From: Anthopleura xanthogrammica
Lineage: Eukaryota; Cnidaria; Anthozoa; Actiniaria; Actiniidae
Assembly (NCBI GenBank): GCA_964019055.1
Contig: OZ025208.1
Location: 10,360,005 to 10,424,004 of the forward strand
Reading direction: 5' to 3'
DNA length: 64,000 nucleotides
The notes under the pieces were generated by a model, which was not told the origin of the DNA, searched no databases, and worked only from the letters and a program-made list of their open reading frames with translations. How positions within the stretch are numbered: the stretch's first letter is position 1; each line of letters opens with the position of its first letter. Shown in pieces: positions 45,494 to 57,245 of this stretch. Made by a program: the position numbers and the translations under genes.

Positions 45494-47628
45494 GCCAACT
45501 TAGTATCAAAGTCATGTATAGCATGAGTCAGAACTAAGTTGTTGTGATTCAGTGCCATCCATGATTTAAAACTCACCCACTAGTTACCTTACTACTTATC
45601 CCAAGTGGAAACGAAAATAGTGATTTAGAAACAATAACTGTCTCCTTCTAAAATGTAATTGATAATCAGGACCTACAGTTATGATCCTAACAAAAGAAGG
45701 AAAAAAAGGAGAAAATCAGATGTAAAACTTGTCTGAATATTAATTATAGATATTGTTGGTGTTTTAAACACAAAATAATCACAGAAAATGGTGTCTAAAG
45801 ACTATAGAGCTTTTAAGTGTGACGTCAATCTTATGGAACAATGACTTCCAAAACAAAAAGCAGTTTTATAAAGATTTTTCTTACTTTTTCTTCATGACAG
45901 GATTTGTTGTCCAAAGTTCTTATTGTTTCAGGTGGAAGTTAATTCATTGAGAACATTTTTCGTTTTATTTTTTTGGCTTTTGTGAGCAGTTGGACCCAGA
46001 AATACGTCACAACTTAACAGCTCTATTACTGTATAACTGTTCATTACCCCCCCCCCAAAAAAAACCCCTAGATCTTGCCCCCCCCCCATAAAATATTAAT
46101 GAATAAGTGTACTTTAGCCTAATGTTAATGTTTTCAATCTGTTTTTGTAGTTTAATAAATAGTATTGGCATTATATAGCCTGTATCCAATAAAATTGGGG
46201 TATAAATGTTAAAATTGTATTGGCTAAAAGATGGAAATGACTAAAACAGTATTCCTCAATGATATAAAAACATTAATGTTTTGTACTTGGAAGAAATCTA
46301 ATCCTGTTAAGGTTAATTGTGAGAGCTAAATTCAATTGTGAAATAAAGTGTATCGTAGAAAAAAACCAATTTGTTGTATCTTGCATTTCTTATAACAGAC
46401 TATGGGGATAGTATAGACCCCTTGCAGCATGTTGCAGCTTCTTGATGTCACATCCAAGGGGTCTATAGACTGGGAGTACTGCTAGAAAGTACATTGTAGG
46501 ATGAATTCATTTTTTCCCTACATGAACTTGTGAGGTCATTCACCAAAATGATGTATTAATTTCCATATATACCTCTTTTAACAAAGATGGTTGGAGCCAA
46601 AGGCGATAAGTGTCGGGAGATACTGTCTATCTCCTTTGGCTTCAACAACCTTTTCTGAAATTAGTTTATACACTGGTTCACTGGTCACCCACAAAACATT
46701 GCATCAAGATTGCAAGGTTGAAATTAAAATAATCCTTTGAAACCTGGTACCTTAGATCCTCAATCGCATACTGTGTCCAGTGGTCTGATCAGAATGGAGA
46801 GTGACGAATTACATTGGACTTCCTGTGGTAACGGCAACCTCATTGTCCATAACATGGATGCAAAGGGAACATAAGATGATTACATTCATGCAAAGGAACA
46901 TTTACCAAGTGGCATTATTATCAAGTTAGCTCTGCCAAGTCTAATAATCTGTTAGAAATATTTTCTGAAAGGAATTTTATTGAATGTCACTCTACAGAGT
47001 TGGTATCAAGTTGTGACGCTGCTATAAAAGAATAGATATTATCTGGAATCCATTCAATATAATTAAAAGATTCACAAAACCAGCTTAAAAGTCATGGTAC
47101 CACAGATATGCTAGGCATAATACTTTTGATCATTGTAAATCCAAGGGCAGATCCAGGAAGCTGATTGGATAACTAGCCAGTATCCCTCTGCAGTTGATGC
47201 AATTGGAATAAATTAATGTCATAAAGGTACAGTCTGTAAAACCTATAAAGTATATGTCAAATGCCTTTCATGTAGACTTTAATAAATATTATTGTCTTCC
47301 TTTGAACTTCAGAAAAGCAATTTTCACAATTGAGCAATATAAAATAATCTTGATCGTATAATATAGATTATCACAAATATGACTGATATTCTTTGACTGT
47401 TACAGTATATACACAGGAAATGTCTATAATGGTTATGATAATGGCCAAACATGCCGCAAAAGGCAAATATAATTGCTATACTAGTCATTAACTTATAGTT
47501 ACCTTTGTACAGTATATACATTTTTGTTAGTGCATACTCATCATGGTTTTACAGCTAACAAACCTTTCCCAAATTCTCATGAGCAAAATGGAAGCAATGG
47601 TTTTGGATTCAACTTAGATGCATGATTT
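45494..47628. other. 3' region of the crotonase gene and intergenic DNA
   Basis: Holds the presumed crotonase 3' untranslated region, a diverged copy of the 17.7-kb dispersed repeat at about 45810-45915 and a miniature of the GACCCCTTGCAGCA foldback at 46413-46457 (TATAGACCCCTTGCAGC...AAGGGGTCTATA). AATAAA-like signals occur near 46145 and 46340. No further gene was seen. Confidence 0.5.
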
Positions 47629-47873
47629 AGGCCGATTTACATGGTGCAGGTTTTGCTTACAACTGTCGCATGCAATCTGCTTACGCCATGCTTACAACAT
47701 GAATTCCTTCAAGTAAATCAACACTATGACTTGCTAGTACTTTTTTGTCATAAGCAACAGTTGTAGCAAGTTGTAGGGTTGATTTACATGATGCAATTGG
47801 TGTTGTAAGCATGGCATAAGCAGATTGCATGCAACAGTTGTAAGTAAAAGTTGTACCATAAAAATCAGCCTTT
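47629..47873. mobile_element. Foldback element with GGCCGATTTACATGGT termini, 245 bp
   Basis: Left GCCGATTTACATGGTGCAGGTTTTGCTTACAACTG and GCATGCAATCTGCTTACGCCATGCTTACAAC are mirrored at the right by GTTGTAAGCATGGCATAAGCAGATTGCATGC and CAGTTGTAAGTAAAAGTTGTACCATAAAAATCAGC. Non-coding. Confidence 0.85.
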
Positions 47874-48369
47874 AAAGATCTTTGTGTGTCTTAGACTTGT
47901 TTACAGGCTGTAAACATAATAATGAATAAAGACTATAATTATAGCAGATTGAATGTGACTATGAAAAATATGTTATAAAATATAGACTTCAATATTGTTG
48001 ATAATCCTTCTTCTCATTTGGTAAATTTATGCTGCTGTGATATTTGACCTGTTTTTACAGGTTTTACCTGATCATAGAATGTGCAACTTCAACCATACCA
48101 ATTTTTTTGAAATTCCACAGTGACTTATACTGGGTAAACAAGGGTAAATCTGTTTTGTTGAGTCCATGGTCATCAAAAACAGCAATATTTATTGAAAGAG
48201 AAAGTGGACAATTGCTGCTTGTAATTCAATCATGATGTTCTTCCAAAATGATCCAAAATAGCAGGGCAAAATTCAGTCATGTAATTGCACAAAATACAAC
48301 TATAGTAAGTAATTTTTTCTCAGTCACATGAAATCTGCTTTAAAATATATCATCTAAGTACACGTGTTG

Positions 48370-51300
48370 TCATAATGCATTGTCTGTAACAGTTGACACT
48401 GTAGATGTACAGCTAGAGTTACCGAGTTTTTCTCTTGTACCTGGTTTCTTTCTCTTTCTCTTTTTCTTTGACTGAAAGTCTTCATCACTACATTCCATGT
48501 ACTTATTTAAGCTCAAAAAGTTCTTCTTAGTATCTAATTCCTGAGGTTTGGTTTTCTTACTTGTTAAATTTGACTTTGTTTTCTGGGTAAGTGGTGACAG
48601 GTTACTTTGTCCTTGAGCCTTTTTAGAGCCTCTCATCTTAAAATCCACTTTAAAGTTATTTTCTGTGCATTCATCCATAAGACAATCCAAGGTTTTTAAT
48701 GTACCATCCCTGTTAACATGCTCCTTAAAAGGCTTCTCAGTAAAATATGAGTTCCCCAATGATTCTCTGGATAAATTTGTCTGCGAATCATCTAGTTGAT
48801 CAGAATTACTTGATGGACAAAAATGCTTACCATATTCAGCTTGTTTTTTAACTTTACTTTTGGACTTTTTAGAAGATTTTTTGGCATCTCTTTTGGCTCT
48901 CCTTTTTGTTTCCTTGGAGTCAGATTGAAAGGAGCTACATCTATCGGCATTCCTTGCCAAAGATTGGCTGTTGTCAATGTTATTTGACAATTTTGCCTGA
49001 TGATCATTTATTCTGTCATCAGCATCATAAGAAATGTGATCTTCACTGCTACTATAATTATGATAGCTATTGCTCTCATCATTTTCTTCATGGCAAGGGT
49101 AACCTTCTTTATCTTCTGGACTACTGCAGTCACCGGATTTTGTCCCTGCATCACTCGTATCTCTGCTGCTTCCTTTACCACTATCCTGGTCATCATTCTC
49201 ATCATTCTCATCATCTATCACTATCACTTCACTCGGATCTGTTGTTTTGCTTGGTTTCTTTGGCATCAATTGTTTTTCTCCTTGTTTCTTGTAACATGCA
49301 CAAAATGTTTCATGGATATAATTTGAACCACTACATAATTGTATAACATTTGGGATATCTCTTGGTCTATTAGGACTTCTTCCTTTCTTTACCTTAACTA
49401 CCTTGATGCTATCAGAGCTGTCTGAGTCTGTATCTTCTATACATTTTCTTGAAGGTGGTAAAGCATCGTTAACTGGATCCCTGTCCTCAGAGGGGCCACT
49501 CTTCCAGCTTTCAGAATTGCTACTGTCATCATCTATAAAGAGGAATTTCCTCGGAGTGGCAGCATCAGTTTCCTTACTGAGATCAGGAGAGCCACTGAGT
49601 CTTTTCAGAGCACGCGTGACCATTCCTTTTGCAGCCATCATTGTTTCCATGATCGAGTTTGATACTGTCGATGCAGCACTAGTTTCCATCTCGTTATTAG
49701 GAAGAATGGAGTTTAAGTTAGTGCACTTCAGTTTTTCTTTGGGCGATTTTCTTTTAGGAGAAGAGTCATTTACTGACATAAAGGTTGTTATGGATTTGTA
49801 TTCAGATAATTTAGCACTAAGCTTCCTTCGTTTATTCCCCCTACGAATCTTCATAGGTTCAGTTTGACAACCTTGATCATCGACAAGTTTAACTGGGGAT
49901 TTTCCAAGACTAGATGAGTCACTGGATTGGGATGTGAACATGCTACGGATGTCTCTTTGAAGAAGTTTCTTCTTTCCACTACGGATGCTCATCTCTGAAC
50001 CATCACTACTTTTGGATGGAGTAGACATAGCAGAAATTGAAGCAGCCTCAATTTGAAACTCACTTTCCAAAGCTGGTTCAGTCTTATCTTTTGCTATCTT
50101 CTCATCAGAACAATTTTCTTTCCTAGAGTTTATACTAACCAATTCATTGAAGCTTGTATTTGAAGACAACCCATCAAAGGTACATTTGTCACTGCAATCT
50201 TCATCCAAGCTAAGTAAAGGTATATCTTCATTCTTATTTGGAGATTTTGTTTTCAAATCCTTCTCTTGACTGTCTGGTTCTGGGCTGAGTAAAAGACAAA
50301 AGGAGTCATTTGTATTCTCATTTGAATCATCATTCTTTGTTATAGACTTGGTTGACTTTTCAGCACGATTCCTTGTTGTCTTCTTCATTTCTGGCTTTAC
50401 CCGCTGCTGTCCTCTCTTTTTACGTTCTTCTCCTTTAGCTCTTCCCTGTGCTTTAGTTTTAAGATTAGATGTAGTTTTTTGTCTCCCTGCTTTGTCCTGG
50501 TTTGTAACTGCTTTTCTTTTCTTTTCCTTTGGCTTAACTTTGGGATCAGCAACTAATGAAGATACATCTGAATCAAAGCTTGAGGTACAACTAGAACTTG
50601 TACTTAGGCTTTCAACATCTACATAATTAGAGCTATCTGAGCTTTCGATAGTGGTATAATCATCCAAATGACAAATGACATCCTTTTCTTCGCATGAAAA
50701 ACCATCTTCAATAGACGACGTTTTTTCACTTCCAGTATTACTATCACAGTGATCCTCGCAATCACTAGTATTAATCTTATTTTTAAAGTGCTCCATCAAT
50801 TGACTTAAAGGAGTATTTTCCATATCTATTGAGGCATTCAGTTCTTGCGATGTTTCACTGTTCTGTGATGAACTTGTAGTAGATTGGGAATCATCTAAGG
50901 GTCCATTTTCACTGGTTGCTCGCTCATGCTGGGGGAAACATACCACACAGTTCTGACAGAAAAATCTCCGTGGCATTTGAGGTTGTTGACACCACCGGTG
51001 TGTTCCACTTTGCCCACATGCAAAGCATTTGTAAATCTTCCACCGCCGATTTCTATATTTGATGGGGGGAAAATATAGGGAAAAACAGAGCATGAGAATT
51101 CTGTAAAAAAAATTATTCACATACCGCTTTTCAAAAAACTTGGAATACTGAATACTGAATAGTGTACAGTATTTCAGGACTGAAATATATTTTGGGTCTT
51201 ATGTACTGTAATATTGTTTAAAGTAAAAAAATATAGATTTATTTTATTTTTAGTGCATTCCATCCAAAACAATGTACTAAAAAAATGCAAGTAAAAAACA

Positions 51301-54300
51301 TGACATTGTTACTCCCACAAACATTAACAATCATGTCTGCATTCCTAAAGGAACGTGCAACTTTGAAAAACCTTGAATTTATATTCCTGAAGATTTTTTT
51401 TCATTGATGAAATTATGCAAGTTACATGTACCTCTTCACATGTACATAAAAGTCCCTTTTGTTAGTAGTTTCTTATTTAATACAGTAAATAAGTTTGCAG
51501 GATAAAAACTATACATTACTTACTTGTGAGTACCAGAAAATTCTCTTCCTTTTGGGCAGACACAATTTTCAGCATCACAACGGTTGTGTTGATGAAGTAG
51601 TTCTACATATGCATCACCCTGCTCCCAGATAGCATCCCTAATATATACAAAACAGTATTAAAGCAAGCTAGTAAAAAAAGATGGATGGATGGATGGATGG
51701 ATGGATAGAAGAACAGATATACAAACAGATAGAAGGCTGGAAGGATGGATAGACAGATGAATCAAGATACAGACAGACAGTTGCATGCATGATTACCTAG
51801 AAGTATGGATGGATAGATTGGTGCATGGATGGGTAGGTGGATGGGTGCATGGATAGGTGGTTGGGTGGTTGAATGGATAGATGGATGGATGGATGGATGG
51901 TTGGATGGATGAATAGATGGATGGATGGGCACATTGATGGATGGATGGATGGATGGATGCATGGATGGATGCATGGATTGATGGATGGAAGGATGCATGG
52001 ATGCATGGATAGATGGATGGATGGATACATGGATTGATGGATGGATGGATGGAAGGATGCATGCATGCATGGATAGATGGATAAGGCAAGGAATGGATAA
52101 TACATGTACAGTAGGTGAGTGAATGGATGGCTGGGAGGGTTGGTAGATGAACTGATATTGTGGGACAAGAGGATGAACAAAGGAATGAAATGTAGACAGG
52201 AAGGGAGGGATGTACAGACAGATGGATGGAGAATTATGTTACCTGTCTGGAATGTTTATGCCCATTTGCTTCATTTCCTCTTGAAACTCGTCAAAATTAT
52301 TGCAAAAAGCACAACGAAAATAGTACATGCCATTAGCAAGAGCTTGTTTCTAAAAAAAGAAGATATCATATTAAACTAGCTATAGCTAGAAGTTTATTAT
52401 TCTCCTTGGGTGGGATGGGTCTCTATCTCAAACCTCCCCCCCCCCCCCCCACAAAATCCCCTGCCCCTATACCCACCCCATTCCCAGAAAAGCATTTTCA
52501 ACCGCCAAAGCTTACCTGAATACAAGATCTGTGGAACCAAGCATTTTTACAGCATGGAGACTTTAGAATTTCAAAACTGTCTGATATATCAACATCATTC
52601 AGACATATAGGACATGTTGGTGACTGTATTGAATCAGAGTCCGATGGAAGTATCTTTTGTGTGGGTCGATGTCTTTTGCAAAATGCACTGTTTAAGAAAA
52701 TAGATACGTATAAATAATGAAGGAATGAAAAAAACAAATGAACAAGAAACAATTAAAAGAAAGGAAAAACTTGAATCAGTGGAGTATGAATGATACAGCA
52801 CTCCCCCAATCACATGCGTAATATCATAATTTATAATTTGTTGTAGCGACAAAGTAAGGTTTTGGTGGAAGTCAATCAAAGTGTTTCCATGGTACCATTT
52901 CCATGAAAATGTCAGGGCGCATGTCTATCGAATATTGTGGAAACACCATGACTAACGTACTGTACATCCACCAAACCCAACTTCCAATACCGTGCCCATG
53001 ATTGGAAAGTGCCATAAATAAATGCATCTTATCCTTGTGATGTTCTTACCGGAATGAGTCAAAAAACTGGAACAAGGCAGGCTTTTGAAGACCACATACA
53101 AAATGAAAAGAACTTCCACATTTTGAAACACAGCAACCAATAGCTGCTCCCTTTTTATGGCATATTGTACAACGCTGCAAAAAATATCACTTGGGTTAAT
53201 AATCTTAAATAAATTATTGTACAGTCAACTCTCACCTTGTGAACCACCTTGTGATACAGACATTATTTTAGCTCACATGGGCAGTTTGTTTAATTCCCAT
53301 TTCAGACCATGTGTCATTCCCAAGGGTATTATTTCTTTGTTAAACAGTTGTGCAAGAGAAGACCATGAATATGAATACACCTCAAACAAAGAATCTTATA
53401 GTATGTATTCCCAAGAGAATGACACATGGTCTGGAGCCAGTTGTACGAAACCTGAATAGTGCTATCCACCTGATAAATCCTTATCCAGCAGATAAAACAT
53501 ATACAAATTCTATACACCAGATATCTCTTATCTGGTGGATAACTTTATCCAGGCTTCGTACACTGGCTCCTGAAATGGGAAAATGAACTATCCAAGCTAA
53601 AAAGTCTATTACGGATACCTCAATATTGCAAACAGGAGAACAATGAAATAAATACTGTTCCAAATGTTTGGAGCAAAGCTTAAAATACAGTGATTTGTCT
53701 GGAGAAATATGTATTCAAATAGCCATATCTCAGCTGCTATTTGACCGATTCTCTTCAAATTTGGTGACTGTGTAAACGTCTTTTCTAATTGTCTAGCGAA
53801 ATTAAAAATTGTTATTTATTTTTTCATGATGTCACACTTGAGTACTCTATTGGTTTATTAAATAATGTATAGTTTTATCTAGTAACTATAATAATTGTCT
53901 TGTAAAATCTTACCAGTTTATTTGCTCTTTTTAATTCATCCTTTATGTCTTTATGTAAAAACCCATCAAAGCCTTCATGATCTTCCCCATTTTGTGCAAG
54001 ACCAGAGGCAAAGAACTGATAACATAATAATAGTAATAACACCATATAAATGAATCATGTATTTATTACGGAAGTACTAAGTTGAAATACATGTCTTGTT
54101 GGACAGTACAAATGGCATGAAAACGTACATCAACAACCGATAATTCATGCATAGTAATAATAATAATCTCAATAATAACAATTGAAAGCTTTCCCTTTGT
54201 CCCTGTTGCCAAAGGGAGTTAGTTACCTTATTGAGTATATACATGTAGTCCTTTGCAAGGAACCATTGTTTCATTCCCTGAAGATGGTTTCATAACCAGA

Positions 54301-56386
54301 AACATTTGTACATCTACTACTAACATATACTAACATCTACTAATATAATTATTATCTTACTTAGCCCAGTTTTAACTTTAATAATAATAATAATGAGTCT
54401 TTATTCAATAGATAAACAACATATTGAAAGGTTACAATTATTATAAAGAAAATAATAATAAAATCAATATCAATAATAACAACTAATAATAATAAGGTAT
54501 GATGTTTTACCAGGCAATATTCATGTACAGCAAGCTCTTGTTCGCTACAGCGAAAAAACTTCCCATATTTTTCTACGTCATCCTCGGAGCCCAGGCAGAG
54601 AGCGCAGACATTAAGGTCAACTGTAAGAAATGAAATATACTCATTAAAATAATGCTTAGACTGCTGACTGTGATATCCAGGTTCAGGTCTCAGCATTGTA
54701 TGTGAGTAGAGTTGCTTGTTGGTTGTCTCTAGCCTCCTCTGCAGGCTACTCCATATTTATTCTCCAGAATGCGATTGGGATTCCTGTGTTGTGATTGGGA
54801 TTCCTGTGTTGAAATGTATTGCAGGAAGACCTCTCTAAGAATGATAAATATTATAGCAATAGACCTTTTTAGCTTCGTATGCAAATTGCCCATTTCAGAC
54901 CACATGACATTCCCTTGAGAAATGTTCTTTTGTTAAAATATTTACACATGAAAGAATCAGCTCCCAAGAGTGGCATCACATGGTCTGAAATGGGCACAAC
55001 AAACAACGAAGCTGAAAAGGTCTATTTTATACAAAATATCAAGAACCTCTCCTGAAAATCTAGATTTATCTCAGATATATATATTTTTGTAAGTTGATTT
55101 TCGCAGGCTTCATGACACTCAGTTTTGCAGTGACATTATTTCTACGTTACTATTTCAGATCAGCTGGTAGTTTTGTCTGAACTTTGTCAGTTGCCCAGTT
55201 TTTATGTTGAGCCCTGATATTAGCAAGTGCAGATTTTTCAGCATAGTTTAAAGCAAAGATTTCTTTGGTGTACCTCCTGAGGCGCACTCTGTTTTTGCAT
55301 TTTTGCACTCTCAAAAAAAGAAGCAAGTATTGATGTTTTTAGCCATACTATTGGAAAGTCCATGGAGAACCATAGTGTTCATAACGTTATGAAAACCAGT
55401 CTAAAGACCAATAACGTTATAAAAACCAGTCTAAAGACCCATAATGTTATAAGATCTGTCAAGAGACCCACAGAATTCATAACGTTATGAAATCAGTCCA
55501 TATATTTCCAAAATCTAACACTTTTGGACTTGCTCGATTTTAACTTTCTTTTGAAAAAAAAGATAAAATCATTTTTTAATGTGCCCTTTTTCAAAATGCC
55601 ACGAAGTGATGATTTTTTGGTTAAATTTATCGATTCGTATCATAAAATTATGAAATCTTAGGTGGGTGCAAAAATGGAAAAACTGAGTGTGCCTTGAGTC
55701 CCAAACTTTCTCTGTCTTCTACAGAGCTCCATTTGTTACGTAGGTTAAGTAATAAAGTGAAGGTAACACATTTAAAGAGAGAGAATAAGTGTGCAAAGTC
55801 ACTGGGGATCAAACTACAGACCTCAAGCTAAGTGCACACTAGCCATCACAATATAGCCACAATAAATTCATAGCAGGCGATCATAATCTCCAAGTGTAGA
55901 GTACAATATATTACCCAATTGATCTTAGACTAATACTCTCTTTATTGTAGTTCCTGGGGATTATTCAAGCTGCACTTTATCACCAAGACCAACCCTAAAA
56001 AGACAAGGGCTGCAGACAAGCTCATGTTTCAGCTTACTCAAACATTCATTAGTATAAGCTTACATCTCGTAGCCTACGTAAAACTATATATCTTATGGAA
56101 TACAATAAACTAGAAAAGTTGTTAAATCAATAAATCATAAAAATAACTTTATAATGCGAAATAAATAAACAGCAATTAAAGTTATGAAAGGATAACTAAA
56201 AGTATTAATTTTGAAAATCGAACGAGGAGTCGATTCGATAACGTGGAGCAAATGCCTCCCTATCTATCTTCTTCAGCTCTTCCAAGAAACGTTTAAAAGT
56301 CAAAAAGACCAATATAATAGCTGAAATGTTTTTTTACCTGTTTGAGATTGTATTTTTTTATTTGCTTGTCTGCTAGTACTGGTCAT
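48370..56386 (-). CDS. PHF7-like: PHF7/G2E3-like multi-zinc-finger protein with very long disordered tail
   Basis: Eight exons in transcript order: 56338-56386, 54511-54620, 53914-54015, 53050-53174, 52516-52687, 52243-52349, 51524-51637, 48370-51052. Phases agree throughout, giving 1153 residues. The N-terminal 300 residues follow the PHF7/G2E3 plan: a C2HC pre-PHD ([10 protein letters not shown]...VHEYCL, 22-53), an extended PHD ([14 protein letters not shown]...FHFVCGLQ, 88-118), a RING/PHD-like module (CPICLNDVD...[13 protein letters not shown]...FRCAFCNN) and a third Cys-rich module ([13 protein letters not shown]...FFCQNC). In mammals this set acts as a ubiquitin ligase on histones (PHF7) or with a HECT domain (G2E3). 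Here no HECT follows; about 850 residues of Ser/Asp/Glu-rich sequence with Lys/Arg clusters, likely nuclear localisation signals, come from one exon. Nuclear, chromatin-linked action is likely by family. Confidence 0.88.
51680..52110. repeat. (GGAT)n minisatellite in a PHF7-like intron
   Basis: GGATGGAT runs with TGCATGGATG variants fill most of the intron between exons 6 and 7. His-Pro-Ser-Ile open frames on the minus strand are translations of the repeat. Confidence 0.9.
53256..53608. mobile_element. TCAGACCATGTG-family foldback element, copy B, carrying a nested insertion
   Basis: The left arm TTCCCATTTCAGACCATGTGTCATTCCCAAGGG and right arm CCCAAGAGAATGACACATGGTCTG...AAATGGGAAAATGAAC are inverted; the right arm is broken by a second element at 53434-53569. 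Intron between exons 3 and 4 of the PHF7-like gene. Confidence 0.8.
53434..53569. mobile_element. Nested foldback element with GAGCCAGT termini and CTG target duplication
   Basis: Ends GAGCCAGTTGTACGAAACCTG and CAGGCTTCGTACACTGGCTC are inverted, with an inner pair ATCCACCTGATAA / TTATCTGGTGGAT. CTG flanks both sides (53431-53433 and 53570-53572). Sister copies at 30576 and 55024 read GGTCTGAAATGGG without the insert. A 3-bp duplication is typical of PIF/Harbinger-type elements. Confidence 0.85.
54375..54500. repeat. AAT-rich simple repeat
   Basis: Several short (AAT)n and (TAA)n runs downstream (in transcript sense) of PHF7-like exon 2. Just left, at about 54278, CCTGAAGATGGTTTCATAACCAGAAACAT is a common dispersed-repeat motif with a small hairpin. 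Confidence 0.7.
54860..55024. mobile_element. TCAGACCATGTG-family foldback element, copy C (intact)
   Basis: TAGACCTTTTTAGCTTCGTATG and CAACGAAGCTGAAAAGGTCTA are outer inverted ends, followed inward by CCCATTTCAGACCACATGACATTCCC and GCATCACATGGTCTGAAATGGGC. 165 bp in PHF7-like intron 1. The ends suggest a TA target site. Confidence 0.85.
55375..55502. repeat. Short tandem repeat, about 35-bp unit
   Basis: Three to four diverged copies of CATAACGTTATGAAAACCAGTCTAAAGACC in PHF7-like intron 1. Each has the palindromic core TAACGTTA. Confidence 0.75.
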
Positions 56387-56515
56387 GTTTTTCTCTTGTC
56401 ATCCATCTTTACATCTGGCTCGCCATTTTGAATACTACAACGGCTAAAACCAGTCCTCCGTCGCCTCGCGCTGTCGTCACGACACCTAGAGGACTGGGAT
56501 AGAGGATTTTATTTT

Positions 56516-57245
56516 ATTTTATTTTATTTTATTTTATTTTATTTTATTTTATTTTATTTTATTTTATTTTATTTTATTTTATTTTATTTTATTTTATTTT
56601 ATTTTATTTTATTTTATTTTATTTTATTTTATTTTATTTTATTTTATTTTATTTTATTTTATTTTATTTTATTTTATTTTATTTTATTTTATTTTATTTT
56701 ATTTTATTTTATTTTATTTTATTTTATTTTATTTTATTTTATTTTATTTTATTTTATTTTATTTTATTTTATTTTATTTTATTTTATTTTATTTTATTTT
56801 ATTTTATTTTATTTTATTTTATTTTATTTTATTTTATTTTATTTTATTTTATTTTATTTTATTTTATTTTATTTTATTTTATTTTATTTTATTTTATTTT
56901 ATTTTATTTTATTTTATTTTATTTTATTTTATTTTATTTTATTTTATTTTATTTTATTTTATTTTATTTTATTTTATTCTATTCTATTCTATTCTATTCT
57001 ATTCTATTCTATTCTATTCTATTCTATTCTATTCTATTCTATTCTATTCTATTCTATTCTATTCTATTCTATTCTATTCTATTCTATTCTATTCTATTCT
57101 ATTCTATTCTATTCTATTCTATTCTATTCTATTCTATTCTATTCTATTCTATTCTATTCTATTCTATTCTATTCTATTCTATTCTATTCTATTTTATTTT
57201 ATTTTATTTTATTTTATTTTATTTTATTTTATTTTATTTTATTTT
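56516..57245. repeat. 730-bp pentanucleotide array: ATTTT x92, ATTCT x43, ATTTT x11
   Basis: Perfect ATTTT units run from 56516 to 56975, switch without interruption to ATTCT at 56976-57190, then return to ATTTT at 57191-57245. The array begins about 130 bp upstream of the PHF7-like start codon, in its promoter or 5' region. Block purity suggests recent expansion with a point change that then spread. Confidence 0.98.

Noticed and set aside
48906..50626. Plus-strand frames of 92-154 codons opposite the PHF7-like last exon
   Set aside because: They are shadows of the long minus-strand frame.
48370..51052. HECT ubiquitin-ligase domain, as in G2E3, in the long last exon
   Set aside because: The tail is low-complexity and lacks the conserved HECT catalytic Cys region and hydrophobic core.
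51762..52180. His-Pro-Ser-Ile repeat proteins (also at 36762-37227)
   Set aside because: They are translations of GGAT-rich minisatellites inside introns of other genes.
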